Notes: a model not told the origin generated them from the sequence alone. 64,000 nucleotides of DNA from Herbinix sp. (GCA_029256105.1 JAQSYO010000015.1:1-64000); one strand, 5' to 3'. Numbered from the stretch's first letter, positions 35,278-42,482 are shown. Program-made: numbers and translations.

Positions 35278-35550
35278 ATGAAAGTTAATGGCTTATTTGT
35301 ATTCATGGGTGCTGAACGTTCCATGTCACGTGATGGTAAAGAGGAATATTTAAAAATTGGTCTTATGCAAGGTTTATCAAGTCAGGTATTTTATCCTGAT
35401 AAAGTAATGTTTGCAAAACTGGAAAATGTACCAGTTGCAACAACTGTTGCAGTAGAATTAACAATCAAAACGGTCAAGGAAAAGACTTATTATGAACTGA
35501 ATGATGTTCGTGTTATTACGGACGTAAAACAGGGCATGAAAGCAAGTTAA
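35278..35550 (+). CDS. Inovirus ssDNA-binding protein candidate (gV-like)
   Basis: A 90-aa basic, beta-rich protein without membrane segments at the left end of the prophage, in the place where filamentous phages keep the protein that coats ssDNA and controls the switch from replication to packaging. The strands MKVNGLFVFMGAERSM, YLKIGLMQG, VAVELTIKTVKEKTYYELNDVRVI are compatible with an OB-fold. The family call rests on size, position and fold pattern, not on a recognised motif. ATG 35278 is preceded by GAGAGGAAA; an earlier in-frame ATG lies within the attachment repeat and has no ribosome site. Confidence 0.65.
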   Translation: MKVNGLFVFMGAERSMSRDGKEEYLKIGLMQGLSSQVFYPDKVMFAKLENVPVATTVAVELTIKTVKEKTYYELNDVRVITDVKQGMKAS

Positions 35551-35767
35551 AAGCCGTAAAGTTGACTACTCCCTCTTCTATCGGTGCCCGTCATTATAAA
35601 TGGAGAATGAGTAAATCGAATGCTTGCTGTGCCGATGGTTTGGAAGTCGGACAGCATTCGCCACTAAGACCCTAGATGTTTGAACGAAGTGAGTTGCTCA
35701 TGGGTGCATAAACAGGTTTCAAGGCTTAATGCCTAAACATATCAAAAATCAAGAAAGGGAAAAATGT
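35551..35767 (+). other. Structured non-coding spacer between the ssDNA-binding and coat genes
   Basis: The spacer is less AT-rich than the rest of the phage and has a strong imperfect hairpin from CGAATGC (35618) to GCATTCG (35662) that includes CCGA/TCGG and TGT/ACA pairs, and a further arm TGGGTGCATAAACAGG near the coat gene. It may be an origin, a packaging signal or a regulator of coat protein translation. No known RNA class was recognised. Confidence 0.5.
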
Positions 35768-36061
35768 ATGAAAAATGTATTCAAGAAATTCAGTAAAAGT
35801 AAGTTAGGATTAATGTTAACAATGGCCATGATATTCGCTATGACATTGTGTAGTACTGCATTTGCTGCTGTTACGCCTGCTCCGTTAGATTTAGATCCTA
35901 TTCAAGATGCAATAATGGGTTCAATATCCGTTTCACAAATTGCATTAATAATTGCTGCTTGTATCGGTGCTGGTATGGGATTTGTATTGTTGTGGTTCGG
36001 TGCTCGTAAACTTGTTCGTAGTATTATGTCGGCATTCAAAAAAGGCAAGTTACAATTTTAA
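35768..36061 (+). CDS. Major coat protein precursor (pVIII-like)
   Basis: A 97-aa precursor with a classic signal peptide (basic MKNVFKKFSKSK, hydrophobic LGLMLTMAMIFAMTL, cleavage after AFA at residue 33). The mature 64-residue protein has an acidic N-terminal part (PLDLDPIQDA), one long membrane helix (about 50-78, containing small residues AACIGAGMG) and a basic C-terminus (RKLVRS..KKGK) that would contact the DNA. This layout is that of filamentous phage pVIII. ATG 35768 is chosen over the earlier in-frame ATG 35729 because of the signal-peptide pattern and the GAAAGGG upstream. A strong terminator follows, as after gene VIII in Ff phages. Confidence 0.85.
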   Translation: MKNVFKKFSKSKLGLMLTMAMIFAMTLCSTAFAAVTPAPLDLDPIQDAIMGSISVSQIALIIAACIGAGMGFVLLWFGARKLVRSIMSAFKKGKLQF

Positions 36062-36075
36062 TAATAAGAATGCAT

Positions 36076-36108
36076 TGATGGCACTATAGAAAATATAGTG
36101 CCATTTCT
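36076..36108 (+). terminator. Strong terminator after the major coat gene
   Basis: ATGGCACTATA-gaaaa-TATAGTGCCAT is a perfect 11-bp stem followed by TTCTC. It would allow far more coat mRNA than mRNA for the downstream morphogenesis genes. Confidence 0.75.
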
Positions 36109-36125
36109 CAATCAGAGGTGATTAT

Positions 36126-36983
36126 ATGGCAATGATAAATGAGTGCGGAAAAGAAAGTATGAACCCTGTTAATATTATTAGGTACATAAAATATAGATTT
36201 AAATTCCATATGGAACACCCAGATTATATGGAAGCCGATGGACTTCTTATTTTTGTAGGTCCACAGGGTTCTGGAAAAACTCTTAGTGGAGTTAATTACG
36301 TATATAAATTAATGGAAATGTACCCTAAGGCAATACTTGTCACTAATCTTCTACTAACTAAATATCCTGTTGTAACAATAGACGATTATAAAGAAAACAA
36401 AATCAATGAAATAAACGATTTAATAGATTTGGGTCATGAGAAAACAGAAATTGACTACATTATGTACACTGAATACATGACGAAAAACAGAGTATTTCCA
36501 TTTAATGATAACGATGATTTTAAGAAATATGAAAATGGAGAATTCGGTGTAATATATTTTGTTGATGAAATACAACTTTATCTTAATAGCTTAGAAAGTA
36601 AGAATATTAATATGGAAGTTGTCACGGAAATATCACAGCAACGTAAACAAAGAAAACACATTGTTTCTACTAGTCAAGTATTCGGCAGAATGGCAAAACC
36701 TTTAAGAGAACAATTTTCGAATGTGGTAATGTGTCGGAAATACTTCGGTTGTGTACAAAGAAACAGTTTAATAGATAGAGATAGTATTGAGACTGACAGT
36801 TCTGCAGACACACAAATTAAAGGTAAGGTAAGAAGAAATTTCTTTTGGTTTCATAATCCAGAGGAAATGTATAATAGATATGACACTTATTATAAGATAA
36901 TTAAAGGAAAATTTGTTGCCGGAGAAAAGCAACAGAAAGAGGGAATGTACAATGATGGAATTAAACTATCAATATCTAATTAA
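36126..36983 (+). CDS. Zot/pI-like filamentous phage morphogenesis ATPase
   Basis: A 285-aa P-loop ATPase that defines the inovirus family: Walker A FVGPQGSGKTLSG at about 42-54 and Walker B VIYFVDEIQLYLNS at about 141-154, followed by EISQQRKQRKHIVSTSQVFGRMAKPLREQF with the expected sensor and arginine residues. In Ff phages pI drives assembly of the particle through the membrane. Unlike pI of Gram-negative hosts it ends without an obvious membrane span; the neighbouring small membrane proteins may supply one, and no secretin is expected in a Gram-positive host. AGAGGTG precedes the ATG. Confidence 0.9.
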   Translation: MAMINECGKESMNPVNIIRYIKYRFKFHMEHPDYMEADGLLIFVGPQGSGKTLSGVNYVYKLMEMYPKAILVTNLLLTKYPVVTIDDYKENKINEINDLIDLGHEKTEIDYIMYTEYMTKNRVFPFNDNDDFKKYENGEFGVIYFVDEIQLYLNSLESKNINMEVVTEISQQRKQRKHIVSTSQVFGRMAKPLREQFSNVVMCRKYFGCVQRNSLIDRDSIETDSSADTQIKGKVRRNFFWFHNPEEMYNRYDTYYKIIKGKFVAGEKQQKEGMYNDGIKLSISN

Positions 36984-37101
36984 TCTAGTTATAATGTTCC
37001 TCATGTTGGCTATGCCTATCGGATTTATTTTTGGATTTGCAGAAAAAATACTTAATATGTTTTTAAGTATGGTATTTGGTGACAAGTACATCAAGTTGTG
37101 A
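36952..37101 (+). CDS. Small membrane protein of the prophage
   Basis: A 49-aa protein, nearly all hydrophobic (LINLVIMFLMLAMPIGFIFGFA), ending in a short polar tail. It overlaps the end of the Zot-like gene by 32 bases and starts at ATG 36952 or 36955 behind AGAGGGAA. The size and context suit a minor coat or assembly protein (pVII/pIX or pXI-like), but there is no specific motif. Confidence 0.65.
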   Translation: MMELNYQYLINLVIMFLMLAMPIGFIFGFAEKILNMFLSMVFGDKYIKL

Positions 37102-37108
37102 GGTAGTT

Positions 37109-37312
37109 ATGAAAAAAATATATGTATGTATTTTCATGATTTTATTATATTCTACCCTCTTCTGCTGTAAAGCATATGCAGCAGAAACTACAGATTTAAG
37201 TCAAGTAATTATATATTTGGATGATATAAGTTATTCATTAAAGGCATTATGTATTATAGTAGGGGCACTATTCTTCTATTTAATATTCAGACAAATAAGG
37301 AAGGGGCGTTAA
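37109..37312 (+). CDS. Minor coat-like membrane protein precursor
   Basis: A 67-aa protein with an N-terminal signal peptide ending AYA (about residue 24) and one further span (LCIIVGALFFYLIF) ending in a basic tail RQIRKGR, which repeats the layout of the major coat protein on a smaller scale. GTGAGG precedes the ATG at 37109. Probably a minor coat protein. Confidence 0.65.
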   Translation: MKKIYVCIFMILLYSTLFCCKAYAAETTDLSQVIIYLDDISYSLKALCIIVGALFFYLIFRQIRKGR

Positions 37313-37315
37313 TGT

Positions 37316-38947
37316 ATGATTAGAACAAAGAGTAGTTTGTTTTCTATGATGTTAACTTTAATGACATTATTTTTAGTATTACAAAACGATTATTCTCAGT
37401 CAGAAGCATTAGCCTCTGACTTAGCAATGAATTTACAAGAGGTAGCTGCTGTAGGTTCTGGTGCTGCTGTAGTAGGTGGTGCAGCATTAGGAATTGTTAT
37501 ACCTGTATTAGTATGTGTTGCTGTTGCTTATGCTGGTTATGAAATATATCAGAATAAAGAAACAATATGGGGTGCATTCAAAAATTGGTATGAGGGTGCT
37601 AGTTCTGCTGTTGAAACATGGTGTAATGATATAGCTGAGAAGATAGATAATGGTGATATTACTGATGGAGATAGTATTATTATACCTGAAAGTATTTTAG
37701 AAGCATCCAAGGCATGGGCTGCTGATTATGCTGTTACATATGGTCTTGATGATATGCATCAAATAACTGGTTCTACAGTTCAAATGTCAAATGTGTATGA
37801 ATTAGCTAGTTCAAGTAATCAAATTATTTTAGATAATCATCCTACTGCTACATTAAATACATATGCACCCGTTATTAGATTGAACAATTTAACTACAGGG
37901 ATACAAAATTTTATTTATGGTTCAAATACAGATCATTTATCTACTGATAAAATGGATGATACATTAATTATTAATTTTATAGACCATACTACATATAAAA
38001 CTATGGATATTATGACAGGTACTTGGTCGTCTATACTGGCTGGAACGCAAGCTCATACTGGAACAAGAAACACATTTTATGCTTTGGGATATAGTTGGAA
38101 TCAAACGACAAGTAAATTATTAAATAATTTTCAAGGAATTAATGTAAAAAATGTCATTTTTAATGGAAATACTATGACTGCTATTGACTCTCAATATAGT
38201 GAATTATATGAATGGACATTTATTGTTCCTAAAATGTCTGGGGTCGTTGTAACTAATAATTTAGGTTATAGTCCTACGGCTTTACTGAATTCGTCTAATA
38301 TGACAACGTTGGTAGAACCAGATCAAGTTTTTGTTGGAAATCCAGTACAAGTAACAGATAGAATATATATTCCTACTTACGGAATAACAGATATTGTTAC
38401 GGGTAATCGTGGGGTTACTATTCCATTAACTCCAGAAGTAGTTTCATCCTTGGAAGGTTATTTGGTGCATGATACAACTGCAGATATAGAATTGATATCG
38501 ACATTAGACCCTACTGGTGCTGGTGTAATAGATGATACGCCAGGTTGGTTGGATGGTTTATTGGATGGATTAATGAACGGATTGAAAGAATTGTTTGAAT
38601 GGCTTTTTGTTCCTAGTAGCGTTGCTGTAGATGAATTTATAACGCATTGTAAAAATACTATGGAAGAACAGGCAGGAATATTAACTTATCCATTAACATT
38701 GGTAATACAATTTTTAATGGCTGTAATGACTTTAGATGTTACTGATTGTGTATTGCATATACCTAGGATGGAAGTGTTTGGATATGAAATATATGGTGGA
38801 TTGAATTATAATATAACACAGGAATTAAAGCAATCGACATATTCTCAAATGTATTCTATATATCTATTAATTACGGATTTTATAATGATAATTGCCTTTT
38901 TAGATTTAGCAATCAAAAAGGGTGATGAAATCATACGAGGTAACTAA
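37316..38947 (+). CDS. Candidate adsorption (pIII-like) tip protein
   Basis: The largest product of the element, 543 aa. It starts with a signal-peptide-like segment (about 8-32) and a Gly/Ala-rich hydrophobic stretch (AAVVGGAALGIVIPVLVCVAVAYAGY, about 48-73), continues with a long polar Ser/Thr/Asn-rich extracellular part, and ends with two membrane segments (about 455-475 and 515-533) and a basic tail. In filamentous phages the equivalent gene between the coat proteins and the pVI-like gene makes the host receptor-binding tip. Its receptor in a Gram-positive host is unknown. AAGGGG precedes the ATG. Confidence 0.7.
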   Translation: MIRTKSSLFSMMLTLMTLFLVLQNDYSQSEALASDLAMNLQEVAAVGSGAAVVGGAALGIVIPVLVCVAVAYAGYEIYQNKETIWGAFKNWYEGASSAVETWCNDIAEKIDNGDITDGDSIIIPESILEASKAWAADYAVTYGLDDMHQITGSTVQMSNVYELASSSNQIILDNHPTATLNTYAPVIRLNNLTTGIQNFIYGSNTDHLSTDKMDDTLIINFIDHTTYKTMDIMTGTWSSILAGTQAHTGTRNTFYALGYSWNQTTSKLLNNFQGINVKNVIFNGNTMTAIDSQYSELYEWTFIVPKMSGVVVTNNLGYSPTALLNSSNMTTLVEPDQVFVGNPVQVTDRIYIPTYGITDIVTGNRGVTIPLTPEVVSSLEGYLVHDTTADIELISTLDPTGAGVIDDTPGWLDGLLDGLMNGLKELFEWLFVPSSVAVDEFITHCKNTMEEQAGILTYPLTLVIQFLMAVMTLDVTDCVLHIPRMEVFGYEIYGGLNYNITQELKQSTYSQMYSIYLLITDFIMIIAFLDLAIKKGDEIIRGN

Positions 38948-38948
38948 T

Positions 38949-39224
38949 ATGATAATTGAATGGATGCTTAATTTGGGATTAGTTATATTTGATGCAATAT
39001 TTGCATTGTTAGGTGTATTACCGGATTTGTCACCACAAATTGTAACAGTGGTAGATTATGTATTCGATTTCATGTTTGATGGTGTCTCTCTCGCTGCTGT
39101 ATTTGTAGATTTTAGCTTAGTCAAGATAATGATACCTCTTGTCATTGGAGTTCTGAATTTGGACAGAATAATAAAGACAGCAATGTTCATCATAAAAAAG
39201 ATACCAATCGTAGACATAAAATAA
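38949..39224 (+). CDS. pVI-like minor coat membrane protein
   Basis: A 91-aa hydrophobic protein with about three membrane segments (5-24, 33-60, 62-85) and a basic C-terminus, starting two bases after the tip-protein gene and next to it, as gene VI follows gene III in Ff phages. The frame is open further upstream, but ATG 38949 is the first start after the gene before it. No specific sequence signature. Confidence 0.65.
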   Translation: MIIEWMLNLGLVIFDAIFALLGVLPDLSPQIVTVVDYVFDFMFDGVSLAAVFVDFSLVKIMIPLVIGVLNLDRIIKTAMFIIKKIPIVDIK

Positions 39225-39230
39225 TTCATA

Positions 39231-39275
39231 TAAAGGGAAGCTTCTCAACGGCACGTGAGACGCTTCCCTTTTACT
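39231..39275 (+). terminator. Terminator after the structural gene block
   Basis: AAAGGGAAGC / GCTTCCCTTTT with the inner pair CTCA/TGAG and a loop of about 8 bases, followed by a T run. It separates the structural genes from rep. Confidence 0.75.
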
Positions 39276-39324
39276 AGACTATAGCTACACTTAAGGGGCA
39301 TTCCTTAAAAAGGGGGTTCTAATC

Positions 39325-40125
39325 ATTGAAAATTATTATAATGTAAAGCGTCGAATGTTCGGTAATAACGAACAAATAGTTGTTTATAGTAAACCTGTAG
39401 TAGTTGGATTTGATAGTCCACTGAAAGGTAGAAAAATGAAAGATATAGTTAAACAATGTAAGTCGATTGAGGAATACAAAAATAGAGTTTACAGAAGTTT
39501 TAAAAACAGTTCAAGGCGGTCAAAAAATAAAATATATGATTATGCTAGGGCAAATGATTGGGAATGGTTTGTAACAGTTACATTTGACCCACAGAAAGTT
39601 GATAGTTTTGATTACGATGTTTGTACTAAGAAGTTATCACAGTGGCTTAAGGATGCAAGGAAACGTTATTGTAAGGATATGAAATATTTGTTTGTACCAG
39701 AGTTACATAAATCTGGTAGGTATCACTTTCATGGTATCATGTCAAATTGTGAGGGGTTAGAGTTTACCGATAGTGGTCATGTGACTGAAAATGGAGAGGA
39801 AAAAATTTATAACATCGGTAAATACAAATATGGTTTTACTACTGCTACTAAGGTGGTGGATACCCAAAGAGTTAGCATGTATATAGCAAAGTATGTAACA
39901 AAGGATTTGACAAGTACCATAAAGGGTAAAAGGCGATATTGGCAGTCAAAGAATTGTAATACCTCAGAAAATGATTTTCATTATAATGAGAAGTCAACTC
40001 ATATGGATTTACATTATGATTTAATCAATCAAGAGGGCTTTACAATGATGACAGAAAAGGAATATATAGACAGTAAAAACAATCCACAGTATGTAAGGTA
40101 CTATGAGTATCAGAGGGTGGTGTAA
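39325..40125 (+). CDS. Rolling-circle replication initiator (HUH-type Rep)
   Basis: Nicks the double-stranded replicative form to start rolling-circle replication. Motifs in order: WEWFVTVTFDP (motif 1), the metal-binding HUH motif GRYHFHGIMS and the catalytic tyrosine motif SMYIAKYVTKD. The first ATG is at 39355 but it has no ribosome site; AAAGGGGG at 39309-39315 instead points to an ATT codon at 39325, in frame, giving ten more residues (ENYYNVKRR). I give the longer form and mark its start as uncertain. The stop overlaps the next ATG (TAATG). Confidence 0.88.
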   Translation: MENYYNVKRRMFGNNEQIVVYSKPVVVGFDSPLKGRKMKDIVKQCKSIEEYKNRVYRSFKNSSRRSKNKIYDYARANDWEWFVTVTFDPQKVDSFDYDVCTKKLSQWLKDARKRYCKDMKYLFVPELHKSGRYHFHGIMSNCEGLEFTDSGHVTENGEEKIYNIGKYKYGFTTATKVVDTQRVSMYIAKYVTKDLTSTIKGKRRYWQSKNCNTSENDFHYNEKSTHMDLHYDLINQEGFTMMTEKEYIDSKNNPQYVRYYEYQRVV

Positions 40126-40319
40126 TGGAGAGAAATACAATTATAAGACATATGAATAATGCCATTGAAATGAAAGAAGAGATAAACAAAAGTCATATGA
40201 TGTATTTAGTTTATAAGGACTTTGATTTTGATAAATTTATAGACCAGTGTAGAGAGTTATTAAGTGATTGTTGGGATGATGCAACATACATGGAAATTCC
40301 TTTTGATTGGGAGGTTTGA
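40125..40319 (+). CDS. Small acidic prophage protein
   Basis: A 64-aa protein translationally coupled to rep (TAATG overlap). Helical and acidic toward the C-terminus (FDKFIDQCRELLSDCWDD). I do not recognise it. Confidence 0.6.
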   Translation: MERNTIIRHMNNAIEMKEEINKSHMMYLVYKDFDFDKFIDQCRELLSDCWDDATYMEIPFDWEV

Positions 40320-40320
40320 T

Positions 40321-40494
40321 ATGGAATTTATAAAATGTACATATGCAGATTTAGGATATACGCTTAAGCAATTAGAAAGTCATGATATTAAATTTATAAC
40401 TGAAACATCACTATCATATAAGGACGCTTGTGAATGCAATCATAGGGGTCTTTACTCATATACAATATTTTATATAGAGAAGGGGAAAAAATGA
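40321..40494 (+). CDS. Small prophage protein
   Basis: A 57-aa protein of unknown function starting one base after the preceding stop, with GGGAGG seven bases before the ATG. Contains two Cys residues close together only as Cys-x-Cys in ACECNH. Not recognised. Confidence 0.6.
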   Translation: MEFIKCTYADLGYTLKQLESHDIKFITETSLSYKDACECNHRGLYSYTIFYIEKGKK

Positions 40495-40637
40495 AATTAA
40501 TTTCAGATAGTTTATTTATAGTAATTGTACTTGGAATTCTAGTGTGTTTGTATTTGATAATCGAAATTATAATTCATTGGGAAGAAATAGATAGATTTAT
40601 AGGGAATTTAATAATAGAAAATTTTAATAGGAAATAA
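40491..40637 (+). CDS. Very small prophage membrane protein
   Basis: A 48-aa frame with ATG behind AAGGGG and overlapping the preceding stop by four bases. Residues 8-29 (LFIVIVLGILVCLYLIIEIII) form one membrane span and the rest is polar. A terminator follows within ten bases. Likely a real gene because of its ribosome site and coupling. Confidence 0.6.
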   Translation: MKLISDSLFIVIVLGILVCLYLIIEIIIHWEEIDRFIGNLIIENFNRK

Positions 40638-40643
40638 AGAAAT

Positions 40644-40680
40644 GAGGATTGAACAAATAAACAGTTCAGTCCTCTTCTCT
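40644..40680 (+). terminator. Terminator with twin at 41031
   Basis: GAGGATTGAAC / GTTCAGTCCTC with a 9-base loop followed by TTCTCTTT. The same stem, with the same AAAGAAAT lead-in, recurs at 41031. Confidence 0.75.
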
Positions 40681-40802
40681 TTAATTTGGGGAATAAATTA
40701 ATTTCATTATAAAGGAAATGTATAATAATGTCAATTAAATGTATTCCATCTTATAGAAATATATGGTATAATATGGGTAAAATTATCATATTGGGGTGGA
40801 GT

Positions 40803-41024
40803 ATGAACAAAAGAAAAAAGAAGTGGGAAAAGGAACTAAATGAGGGTATTAAGATTTATGAAAACAAAAGTAATCAAACGTATGATTATTACGGTAAAAT
40901 CAATCGTAGGCATCATATAAAACAAACAAAGGGGTTGGGCCATTGGAGTACATTATTTGTGAGAATTTTATTGGCATCCATTCTTATATTTTATCAATTA
41001 AGAGGTTGTGGAATAGGAATTTAA
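40803..41024 (+). CDS. Small basic membrane protein between twin terminators
   Basis: A 73-aa protein, strongly basic at the start (MNKRKKKWEKE), with one C-terminal span (LFVRILLASILIFYQL). GGGGTGGAG precedes ATG 40803; the longer frame from 40728 has no ribosome site. It sits as an isolated unit bounded by two copies of the same terminator, which suggests an inserted accessory (moron-like) gene. Confidence 0.55.
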   Translation: MNKRKKKWEKELNEGIKIYENKSNQTYDYYGKINRRHHIKQTKGLGHWSTLFVRILLASILIFYQLRGCGIGI

Positions 41025-41030
41025 AGAAAT

Positions 41031-41065
41031 GAGGATTGAACTTATAAAGGTTCAGTCCTCTTCTA
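41031..41065 (+). terminator. Twin of the terminator at 40644
   Basis: GAGGATTGAAC / GTTCAGTCCTC with an 8-base loop, followed by TTCTATT. Confidence 0.75.
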
Positions 41066-41085
41066 TTATGTAAATAATGGTAATA

Positions 41086-41118
41086 AAAAAGCATATGGAT
41101 TATTAATGATCCTTATGC
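41086..41118 (-). terminator. Terminator of the divergent repressor gene
   Basis: On the - strand GCATAAGGAT / ATCCATATGC form a stem followed by six T residues. Confidence 0.7.
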
Positions 41119-41122
41119 TCTT

Positions 41123-41362
41123 CTATCCACTTTTTAAATTGGATGATACGACCTTTGAATTAGGTTTATTAATAGTTATGCTGCCGTCCTCTTCGATTAT
41201 AATCTTACCATTATTTATTTCATAATCATTTATGCATTCTTTTAATAGATGTTCAATTTGTTGATTTCTATTTCTAGTATTTAAATCAGCAATGTAATCT
41301 ATCTTTTTTATGATCATATCATCAGTTCTAAATGGATACTGTTTTTGCAAGTTTTTGCCCAT
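41123..41362 (-). CDS. Ribbon-helix-helix (Arc-like) repressor
   Basis: The only - strand gene in the prophage: 79 aa, with an N-terminal RHH domain KQYPFRTDDMIIKKIDYIADLNTRNRNQQIEHLLKECINDYE, in which the FRTD strand would read DNA. AGAGGTG precedes the ATG. It faces a spacer with repeated GCAG-N4-CTGC sites and a strong opposite promoter, so it is very probably the prophage repressor or copy-control protein. Confidence 0.8.
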   Translation of the reverse strand: MGKNLQKQYPFRTDDMIIKKIDYIADLNTRNRNQQIEHLLKECINDYEINNGKIIIEEDGSITINKPNSKVVSSNLKSG

Positions 41363-41390
41363 AGTTCACCTCTAAAATATTATTAAAAAA

Positions 41391-41463
41391 GCAGATAACT
41401 GCTTGACAACTGCTACAAAATTTGGTAAAATATACATATAGCAGATAGCTGTTAGATAACTGC
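41391..41463. promoter_or_regulatory. Prophage control region: promoter and repeated operator sites
   Basis: On the + strand TTGACA (41403-41408), a 17-base spacer and TAAAAT (41426-41431) form a promoter. It is flanked by GCAG-ATAA-CTGC (41391-41402) and GCAG-ATAG-CTGT (41441-41452), with extra half sites ending ACTGC at 41413 and 41463. The sites abut the -35 box and lie beyond the -10, where a repressor would block initiation. The promoter points to the two short genes and, in the circular form, through the attachment site to the ssDNA-binding and coat genes. Confidence 0.75.
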
Positions 41464-41760
41464 TTGTTGGAACGGTTTGTTAGTTGGTATTCTATCGAGA
41501 AATCCATCGTTGTCGAGTATGTAAGTAAGCGGTTTAAGCTTTACATAACCCTAGTAAAATACGTTGCTAGTGGTCGCATATTGAAAATTGAATAAATACT
41601 AGATATTGCCGTATCTAGTTAAATATTTAGGATAAATATATTATATCGTTGACTAAAGTCAATGTCAACGGCTAAAGATTGGAAATTGGTTAAAAATGTA
41701 AGAAGAGAGTAAAAATCATGAATTAAGGAATATGAGTTCGGACAAATAAAAGGGGTGATA
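41464..41760. other. Hairpin-rich spacer, candidate phage replication origin or packaging signal
   Basis: No gene. Hairpins seen are TATGTAA-gta-AGC / GCT-TTACATA (41519-41550), ACTAGATA-ttgccg-TATCTAGT (41599-41620) and CGTTGAC / GTCAACG with the inner palindrome TTGACTAAAGTCAA (41648-41676). Clusters of hairpins of this kind form the intergenic origin region in filamentous phages. Confidence 0.55.
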
Positions 41761-41830
41761 GTCCTATAAGATGCCCCTCTCACTCTCTCCAATAAATCTA
41801 ATACTATATAATAATATTGGAGGATTAAGA

Positions 41831-42010
41831 ATGAACAAAATACAGTGTAAAAAAGAATTAGAAAGAATGGATGTAAAAAGAGAACAAATATGTATAGAAT
41901 TAGGGCATGGATATGATTGGCAATTACAACTAAGCTTAAATGCTATTACAGATAAAATAAATCAATATGAAGAAATATATAAAGGATATGACAAAGAAAT
42001 ATATGAATAG
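41831..42010 (+). CDS. Small helical prophage protein
   Basis: A 59-aa, largely helical and charged protein starting at ATG 41831 behind TTGGAGGATT. No recognised motif. The leader has the stem AGGGG / CCCCT (41751-41778) that could regulate it. First gene behind the control-region promoter, so an early regulator is possible. Confidence 0.6.
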   Translation: MNKIQCKKELERMDVKREQICIELGHGYDWQLQLSLNAITDKINQYEEIYKGYDKEIYE

Positions 42011-42021
42011 AACTAAGAATT

Positions 42022-42106
42022 TATATAGTGGGTTCTAGCACATAAAAGAGGATAACGGTCAAGGGTCTGTAGCTAAAGAGTAATATACCTCTCCCACTTT
42101 TTTAAG
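42022..42106 (+). terminator. Long imperfect terminator-like hairpin
   Basis: AGTGGG pairs with CCCACT and AGAGG with CCTCT across a long loop, and six T residues follow. Confidence 0.5.
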
Positions 42107-42150
42107 GATACATATTGTATAAAATGTTACATTCAAACTAAGGTGGTAAT

Positions 42151-42405
42151 ATGAAACGTGCAGAAAGAATGATTAGGTATAAAATTGATGAACTATCAAT
42201 TGACCGAATTGCTCCAAAAAAACAATACATAGAACAGGCAATAGAATTTATGTACTTGCAAGGTGCCATATCAAAACGAAAGCAGGTCAAATTATCACTT
42301 GAGTTAGATAATAAATATACACAAGTATTGAATAAATATTACGATGAACAAAAAATTAAAAGTGATATCGCATTCGAGCAATATTTAAAGAGTTTCGATA
42401 GGTGA
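42151..42405 (+). CDS. Small basic prophage protein next to the right attachment site
   Basis: An 84-aa basic helical protein (KRAERMIRYKIDELSIDRIAPKKQ at the start) with AAGGTGG upstream, ending 14 bases before the right repeat. In the circular phage it would be followed by the attachment site and the ssDNA-binding gene. It lacks the catalytic residues of any recombinase and its function is unknown. Confidence 0.6.
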   Translation: MKRAERMIRYKIDELSIDRIAPKKQYIEQAIEFMYLQGAISKRKQVKLSLELDNKYTQVLNKYYDEQKIKSDIAFEQYLKSFDR

Positions 42406-42419
42406 CTATTTCATTTTAT

Positions 42420-42482
42420 CCATTGTTTAACGAAGAGTTAAACAGGTTTTGCGATTTTTTTTTGCTTCTACACTTGTAGCAT
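42420..42482 (+). repeat. Right attachment-site direct repeat (attR) of the inovirus prophage
   Basis: Second copy of the 63-bp repeat, with one substitution. The outer terminator arm CGCAAAA present on the left is absent here, so this side carries the phage sequence on its left and the host on its right. Confidence 0.85.

Larger units (their letters stand above)
35163..42482 (+). mobile_element. Inovirus (filamentous phage) prophage
   Basis: A unit of 7,257 bases between two 63-bp direct repeats, a typical filamentous phage genome size. It contains the expected modules in order: ssDNA-binding-like protein, structured spacer, major coat protein and terminator, Zot/pI-like ATPase, small coat-like membrane proteins, a large adsorption-protein candidate, a pVI-like protein and terminator, HUH rolling-circle Rep, small accessory genes, a divergent ribbon-helix-helix repressor with operators, and two short genes. 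All structural frames are intact, so the element may be active. No integrase or transposase is seen, so integration probably depends on a host recombinase. Confidence 0.88.

Noticed and set aside
42151..42405. Small basic protein beside attR as an integrase or excisionase
   Set aside because: It lacks any tyrosine, serine or DDE recombinase motif and is only 84 residues; function left open.
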